Below, in pieces: positions 3,972-7,829 of a stretch of DNA of 7,829 nt. The notes beneath the pieces are model-generated. The model did no database searches. It saw only the letters and a program-made list of their open reading frames with translations, and was not told the origin of the DNA. Positions within the stretch are counted from its first letter, which is position 1; the number at the start of each line of letters is the position of its first letter. A program made the position numbers and the translations under genes. The stretch is from DAORIO01 sp035438585 (GTDB lineage Bacteria; Patescibacteriota; Minisyncoccia; Phycocordibacterales; UBA9973), in the NCBI GenBank assembly GCA_035438585.1, contig DAORIO010000025.1:1-7829 (forward strand), read 5' to 3'.

Positions 3972-6851
3972 ATGGAAAAATATAATCACAAAGATATAGA
4001 AAAAAAGTGGCAGGAAAAGTGGGAAGAAGAGGGGATTTATAAAACTCAAGCTGATTCTTCTAAGCCAAAACAATATATTTTAGACATGTTTCCTTATCCA
4101 TCTGGAGAGGGTCTTCATGTTGGTCACCCACGAGGGTATATTGCGACCGATGTTTATAGTCGCATGAAAAGAATGCAGGGTTTTAATATTCTTCATCCAA
4201 TGGGATGGGATGCTTTTGGACTTCCTGCTGAAAATTTTGCTATAAAAAATAAAATTAACCCACGTGTAGCTGTCGAAAAAAACATTGCTCGATTTAAGGA
4301 ACAATTATCTTTGATTGGACTCGATTATGATTGGTCTCATGAAGTTGATACAACTGATCCAAAATTTTATAAATGGACTCAGTGGATTTTTCTGCAAATG
4401 TTTAAGAAGGGTTTGGCATACGAATCACACGAACCAATAAATTGGTGCCCATCTTGCCAGACTGGACTAGCAAATGAAGATGTAAATGCTGACAGTACTT
4501 GTGAGCGTTGTGGAACTGTCGTAGAAAAGAAACCAATGCGACAGTGGGTTTTGAAAATTACAGATTATGCCGATCGAATGCTTCTAGATTTAGACAAACT
4601 TCCAAAATGGCCAGAAGGGGTAAAAGAGGCACAAAGAAATTGGATTGGAAGAAGTGAAGGAAGTGAAATTGAATTTCAATTAAAGATTGAAGACGGCGAT
4701 AAAATTGTAAAGGTTTTTACAACAAGAGCTGATACATTGTTTGGGGTAACTTATATAGTGCTTGCTCCGGAGCATCCAATCATACAAGAATCTATTTTAA
4801 CTTTTACATCTGGTGTTACAAATAAAAGTGAAATAGATAAATACATTACAGAAACTAAAAAGAAATCTGAACTTGATCGTCAGCAATCAAAAGAAAAAAC
4901 CGGTGTAGAAATAAAAGGTATAAAAGCTATTAATCCAGCAAATGGTGAAGAGGTATCTGTATGGGTTGCGGATTATGTCTTGGCGGGTTATGGAACAGGT
5001 GCGGTTATGGCGGTCCCTGCGCATGACGAAAGAGATTTTGAATTTGCGAAGAAATATAATTTGCCGATTAAGCAAGTTGTCGCGCCTTATTTTTTTGATA
5101 AAAATAATCCACCAAAAGAAGGTAAAGAAAATACAAAGAGAACTATAATTCATGCAATTTTATTAAATGAAAAAGAAGATAAATTTATTGCACTTAGGCA
5201 CAAAACGCAACCTTGGCTAACACCAATTACAGGAGGAATTGATGATGGAGAAGACATTATAAGTGCAGCAGAAAGAGAAATAAAAGAAGAAACAGGCTAC
5301 CAAAATTTAGAATTAATTAAACAGATGCCTTATTTAATGTGGGCAGAGTTTTATGCAGCACACAAAGATTTAAACCGAAGTGTTCACTCTCATGCCTTGG
5401 TTTTTAAAATTAAGAATGATGTACGTGAACCTCTTTCAGATGAAGAAAAAGAAAAGCACGAAGTTGTTTGGTTGCCAATTTCAGAACTAAAAACACTTAA
5501 TCCTGTTTCAGAATTAAGTGAAATTTTAAGATGGTTTGAAAATAATACTCAAATTTATACTGAATATGGAAAGTTAATTAATTCAGGTCCCTTTGACGGA
5601 CTTACATCCGAAGATGTCAAGAAAAAAATTATAGAAAAGGTCGGTGGGAAAATGGTTAGCACTTACAAGATTAAAGATTGGATTTTTTCTCGCCAAAGAT
5701 ATTGGGGTGAACCAATTCCTCTTATTCATTGTGAAAAATGTGGAGTAGTTCCTGTACCTGAAAAAGATTTGCCCGTACTTTTACCTGAGGTGGAAAATTA
5801 TGAGCCAGCTGGAACTGGAGAAAGTCCACTTGCAAATATTGCTGATTGGGTAAATGTAAAGTGTCCTTCTTGTGGTGGAAACGGGAAAAGAGAAACAAAT
5901 ACTATGCCTCAATGGGCAGGTTCATCTTGGTATTATTTGAGATATATTGATCCAGAAAATTCCGAAGCGTTGATTGATTTGAAAAAAGAAAAAGAATGGA
6001 TGCCGGTTGATGTGTATGTTGGCGGAGATCATGCAACACGTCACCTTATTTATGCACGATTTTGGCATAAGTTTTTATTTGATATTGGAGCTGTTTCGAC
6101 TGAAGAGCCATTTCCGCGATTAGAATTTCTTGGTTTTATTTTGGCGGAAGACGGACGCAAAATGTCTAAGCGTTGGAAAAATGTTGTTAATCCGGATGAA
6201 ATGGTTGAAAGATTTGGAGCTGATTCATTTAGACTTTATGAAATGTTTATCGGACCGTTTGAAAGTACTGTTCCTTGGAGTACAGATGGCCTTGTTGGAA
6301 CAAGTCGATTCTTAGAAAAAGTTTGGAGGTTGAAAGACAAGATTGATAAAGAGAAAAAAACTTGCCGAACTGATAATTTGGTAGAGAAGACTATAAAAGG
6401 TGTTGAGGAAGATATTGAAAATTTCAAATTTAATACTGCTGTTTCAAAAATGATGATCTTGGTTAACGCGCTTGAAAAAGAAGAAAAAGTAACTGAAAGA
6501 ACATATAAAATATTATTACAATTACTTTCTCCATTTGCTCCACACATAACCGAAGAACTTTGGCACGAAATGGGCAATACTTCGGCAAGCTCAGGACAAG
6601 AGGCTAAAAGTATTCATTTAAGTGATTGGCCAAAATACGACGAGTCAAAAATTGTTGATAATGAGTTCGAGCTTGTTCTACAAGTAAATGGTAAAAAGCG
6701 GGGAAGTATCGTCTTGGCAAATGATATTAGTGAAGACGAAATAAAGAAAATCGCGCTAGAAGATGAATCTGTAAAGAGAAATATTGAAGGAAAAGAAATT
6801 GTTAGAGTTGTTGTTGTGCCTAAAAAATTAATTAACATAGTCGTTAAATAA
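3972..6851 (+). CDS. leuS: Leucyl-tRNA synthetase with an inserted Nudix domain
   Basis: This class I synthetase charges tRNA-Leu with leucine in the cytosol. The catalytic core shows MFPYPSGEGLHVGHPRGY (39-56, HIGH box HVGH 49-52), GWDAFGLPAENFA (78-90) and KMSKR (730-734). Zinc-type Cys pairs are C159/C162 with C177/C180, and C587/C590 with C631/C634. The CP1 editing domain starts near 227 (WIGRSEGSEIEF) and keeps TTRADTLFG (250-258, Thr-rich site) and GTGAVMAVPAHDERDFEF (341-358; D352 and D355 match the E. coli D342/D345 region), so post-transfer editing looks intact. Between about 373 and 530, within CP1, a Nudix domain is inserted, which explains the length of 959 against about 800-880 in typical bacterial enzymes. 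The anticodon-binding helices (about 775-870) and C-terminal domain (NGKKRGSIVLA, 906-916) are complete. A short Ser/Gly-rich insertion at 869-879 comes from a repeat-like DNA element. The enzyme is almost surely functional. Confidence 0.98.
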   Translation: MEKYNHKDIEKKWQEKWEEEGIYKTQADSSKPKQYILDMFPYPSGEGLHVGHPRGYIATDVYSRMKRMQGFNILHPMGWDAFGLPAENFAIKNKINPRVAVEKNIARFKEQLSLIGLDYDWSHEVDTTDPKFYKWTQWIFLQMFKKGLAYESHEPINWCPSCQTGLANEDVNADSTCERCGTVVEKKPMRQWVLKITDYADRMLLDLDKLPKWPEGVKEAQRNWIGRSEGSEIEFQLKIEDGDKIVKVFTTRADTLFGVTYIVLAPEHPIIQESILTFTSGVTNKSEIDKYITETKKKSELDRQQSKEKTGVEIKGIKAINPANGEEVSVWVADYVLAGYGTGAVMAVPAHDERDFEFAKKYNLPIKQVVAPYFFDKNNPPKEGKENTKRTIIHAILLNEKEDKFIALRHKTQPWLTPITGGIDDGEDIISAAEREIKEETGYQNLELIKQMPYLMWAEFYAAHKDLNRSVHSHALVFKIKNDVREPLSDEEKEKHEVVWLPISELKTLNPVSELSEILRWFENNTQIYTEYGKLINSGPFDGLTSEDVKKKIIEKVGGKMVSTYKIKDWIFSRQRYWGEPIPLIHCEKCGVVPVPEKDLPVLLPEVENYEPAGTGESPLANIADWVNVKCPSCGGNGKRETNTMPQWAGSSWYYLRYIDPENSEALIDLKKEKEWMPVDVYVGGDHATRHLIYARFWHKFLFDIGAVSTEEPFPRLEFLGFILAEDGRKMSKRWKNVVNPDEMVERFGADSFRLYEMFIGPFESTVPWSTDGLVGTSRFLEKVWRLKDKIDKEKKTCRTDNLVEKTIKGVEEDIENFKFNTAVSKMMILVNALEKEEKVTERTYKILLQLLSPFAPHITEELWHEMGNTSASSGQEAKSIHLSDWPKYDESKIVDNEFELVLQVNGKKRGSIVLANDISEDEIKKIALEDESVKRNIEGKEIVRVVVVPKKLINIVVK
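5085..5561 (+). other. Nudix hydrolase domain inserted in the LeuRS CP1 editing domain
   Basis: Residues about 372-530 of LeuRS have no counterpart in ordinary LeuRS. They form a complete Nudix domain: strand RTIIHAILLNEKEDKFIALR (390-409), Nudix box at 421-443 (G421-x5-E427-x7-R435-E436-I-K-E439-E440-T-G442-Y), then strands around HSHALVFKI (472-480), HEVVWLPISEL (496-506) and a final helix. All Nudix-box acidic residues that hold Mg are present, so it should be catalytic. It sits where E. coli LeuRS has a short variable loop after GLNIKPV, and CP1 resumes at TEYGKLINSGPFDGL (530-544). Substrate is unknown; nucleoside diphosphates linked to another moiety are the general class. Confidence 0.92.
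6579..6600 (+). repeat. Copy of a short dispersed repeat inside leuS
   Basis: The core CTTCGGCAAGCTCAGGAC closely resembles the CTTCGACAAGCTCAGGAC-type short repeat that I remember as scattered through many groundwater and CPR genomes. It is read in frame as TSASSGQE (870-877), lengthening a surface loop before SIHLSDWP. Only one copy is in this window, so the dispersed nature is from memory and not shown here. Confidence 0.45.
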
Positions 6852-6858
6852 AGTTTAA

Positions 6859-6884
6859 CCTAATACCTAAAAGTAAAAATTAGG
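6859..6884 (+). terminator. Weak hairpin after leuS, doubtful terminator
   Basis: CCTAAT (6859-6864) and ATTAGG (6879-6884) can pair around an A-rich loop, or CCTAA at 6866-6870 can pair with TTAGG at 6880-6884. The stems are short, AT-rich and lack a T-run. leuS therefore has no convincing intrinsic terminator before the next gene. Confidence 0.2.
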
Positions 6885-6904
6885 GGCATTATCCACAATT
6901 ACAA

Positions 6905-6929
6905 TATACCTTTAAAAATAAGGTATAAT
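6905..6929 (+). promoter_or_regulatory. TATAAT promoter with an overlapping inverted repeat, for the Wzy-like gene
   Basis: TATAAT (6924-6929) matches the -10 consensus exactly and ends 7 nt before the ATG at 6937, so the mRNA should start on or one base before the A of the ATG. The best -35 is poor (TTACAA, 6899-6904, spacer 19). An 8-bp inverted repeat TATACCTT (6905-6912)/AAGGTATA (6920-6927) with 7-nt spacing covers the -10 box. It could be an operator or a weak terminator stem for leuS. Confidence 0.55.
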
Positions 6930-6936
6930 TGCGGTA

Positions 6937-7829
6937 ATGGATACGTCCGACAAAACCATTTCTACTTGGACACATAAGGCTTCTTTTTGGCTTACTTTTT
7001 TATTACCTATATTTTTAATATGTTTTTCTATTCCACTTTCGGGTGTTTCTTTGAATGCGCTCAAGTCTTCTGTTTTGGTTATAGCTACATCACTCGCGCT
7101 GATATTTTCATTGATAGATAAAATAAATAAAAAAGATTTAGATGTAAGAATTTCTATTGGGGGGTTATTGGGTTTTGTTTTTTGTATAATTATTTTATTA
7201 GCATCGTTTAGTTCAAGCACTCCAATACTTTCTCTTTTTGGTAATGGTGTTGAAGAACCTAGTGGTTTAACCTTAATATCAATTGTAGTATTTTCTTTTT
7301 TGTTTTCTAGATATCACGGCAATAATATTAATAGATTTTTTAGTATTTTCTTATTTTCTTATATTTTTTCTACTTTGTTTTCAGTAGTTTTCTTTGTATT
7401 TCCAAATTTTTTTAGTTTAACTCAAGGGTTTAATCTTTTTGGCGGTTTAAATTCGTTCGCTATTGTTTCGAGTTTTGTATTATCTTTGGCTATTTTATTT
7501 TTTGAGAATAAAAAAGAAAACAGACTACTTTCACTTGTTGCAATTTTAACATCATTTTTTGTTTTAATTTTTTTAAATTCTAGGTTTTGTTTTATTTTGA
7601 CTGCAATACTAATAGCTTTTGTGTTTTTTAAAAATTTTATATTCAGTAAAGAGATTAAATTTCCAGGGGTTTCTTTTTTGATGTTAACAATCTTTATTTT
7701 CTTTATTTTTGGTAAGCCTATTATCGGTGATTTTTTCCCAAATATTATAAATTTAAAATCATCGGAAATAAGTCCTAGTTTTGAATCTTCGTATCTTGTT
7801 TTAAAAGATCAGTTAAAAGAAAGTCCATT
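6937..7829 (+). CDS. O-antigen ligase/Wzy-like multi-helix membrane protein (N-terminal part, runs off the window)
   Basis: An open frame of 297 codons runs to the window edge without a stop. It is very rich in Phe, Ile, Leu and Ser, with about nine predicted membrane helices (roughly 17-36, 43-60, 74-92, 111-125, 132-157, 172-189, 196-213, 216-235, 244-259). The helices are split by short loops such as LSLFGNGVEEPSG (98-110). The visible end, SPSFESSYLVLKDQLKESP (279-297), matches the segment that in O-antigen ligase/Wzy-like proteins comes just before the GxGPG-type motif of the large external loop. Such proteins polymerise or ligate polysaccharide at the cell surface. In Patescibacteria I recall similar proteins carrying C-terminal TPRs, but that part is not visible here. 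The start is the ATG at 6937, 7 nt after a TATAAT box. The family call rests on topology and the last 20 residues and is moderately sure. Confidence 0.72.
   Translation, partial: MDTSDKTISTWTHKASFWLTFLLPIFLICFSIPLSGVSLNALKSSVLVIATSLALIFSLIDKINKKDLDVRISIGGLLGFVFCIIILLASFSSSTPILSLFGNGVEEPSGLTLISIVVFSFLFSRYHGNNINRFFSIFLFSYIFSTLFSVVFFVFPNFFSLTQGFNLFGGLNSFAIVSSFVLSLAILFFENKKENRLLSLVAILTSFFVLIFLNSRFCFILTAILIAFVFFKNFIFSKEIKFPGVSFLMLTIFIFFIFGKPIIGDFFPNIINLKSSEISPSFESSYLVLKDQLKESP

Noticed and set aside
5085..5561. A separate Nudix gene, or a frameshifted or misassembled fusion, instead of a domain insertion
   Set aside because: The frame is continuous on both sides, there is no stop or start signal at the borders, CP1 resumes at the expected residue and the junction falls in a naturally variable loop.
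6236..6577. Minus-strand 113-codon open frame inside leuS
   Set aside because: It is the reverse shadow of conserved LeuRS sequence and shows no recognisable motif.
6912..7220. Minus-strand 102-codon open frame
   Set aside because: It lies opposite the Wzy-like gene, whose frame continues without stops for 297 codons with clear membrane helices and an exact TATAAT box before its ATG.
1..7829. Alternative genetic code (UGA as Gly or Trp, as in some CPR lineages)
   Set aside because: All genes read through completely with the standard bacterial code, TGG encodes conserved Trp positions and no in-frame TGA interrupts a conserved domain.

Overview
The window looks like a piece of a low-GC Candidate Phyla Radiation (Patescibacteria, Parcubacteria-like) genome. 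The clues are a five-helix membrane protein of the DUF5671 type, a small acidic heptad-repeat membrane protein, a very divergent ClpP, a leucyl-tRNA synthetase carrying an extra Nudix domain, very short intergenic spaces and almost no Shine-Dalgarno sites. The taxonomic call is inference from remembered family distributions; there is no rRNA or marker phylogeny in the window. The standard bacterial code fits: complete genes end in TAA or TAG, and Trp is read from TGG.

Layout. A ClpP-like serine peptidase (51-629, minus) ends in a hairpin terminator and is transcribed from a consensus sigma70-type promoter. This promoter lies in a 94-bp divergent spacer shared with ychF. The ychF gene (724-1833) and a small MazG-like gene (1842-2183) form a two-gene plus-strand operon. 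It ends at a 13-bp-stem bidirectional terminator shared with the convergent minus-strand gene (2241-2762), which encodes a two-helix membrane protein with seven near-identical acidic heptads. Across a 97-bp divergent spacer lies a DUF5671-type membrane protein with a pilin-like C-terminal region (2860-3894). A strong terminator follows, and its stem overlaps the promoter of leuS (3972-6851). The last gene (6937 to beyond the window end) is the N-terminal part of a multi-helix O-antigen ligase/Wzy-like protein.

Theme. The genes are mostly translation and quality-control functions (LeuRS, YchF, ClpP-like, MazG-like) mixed with cell-envelope proteins. No mobile element, tRNA, rRNA or CRISPR array was seen, and there is no gene-free stretch over 300 bases.

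Two things deserve most attention. First, a complete Nudix hydrolase domain with an intact Nudix box sits inside the CP1 editing domain of LeuRS. Second, five of the six promoter-proximal starts have a -10-like box only 7-10 nt before the ATG, so their mRNAs would be leaderless or nearly so; ychF and leuS share the same extended -10 nonamer at the same distance.
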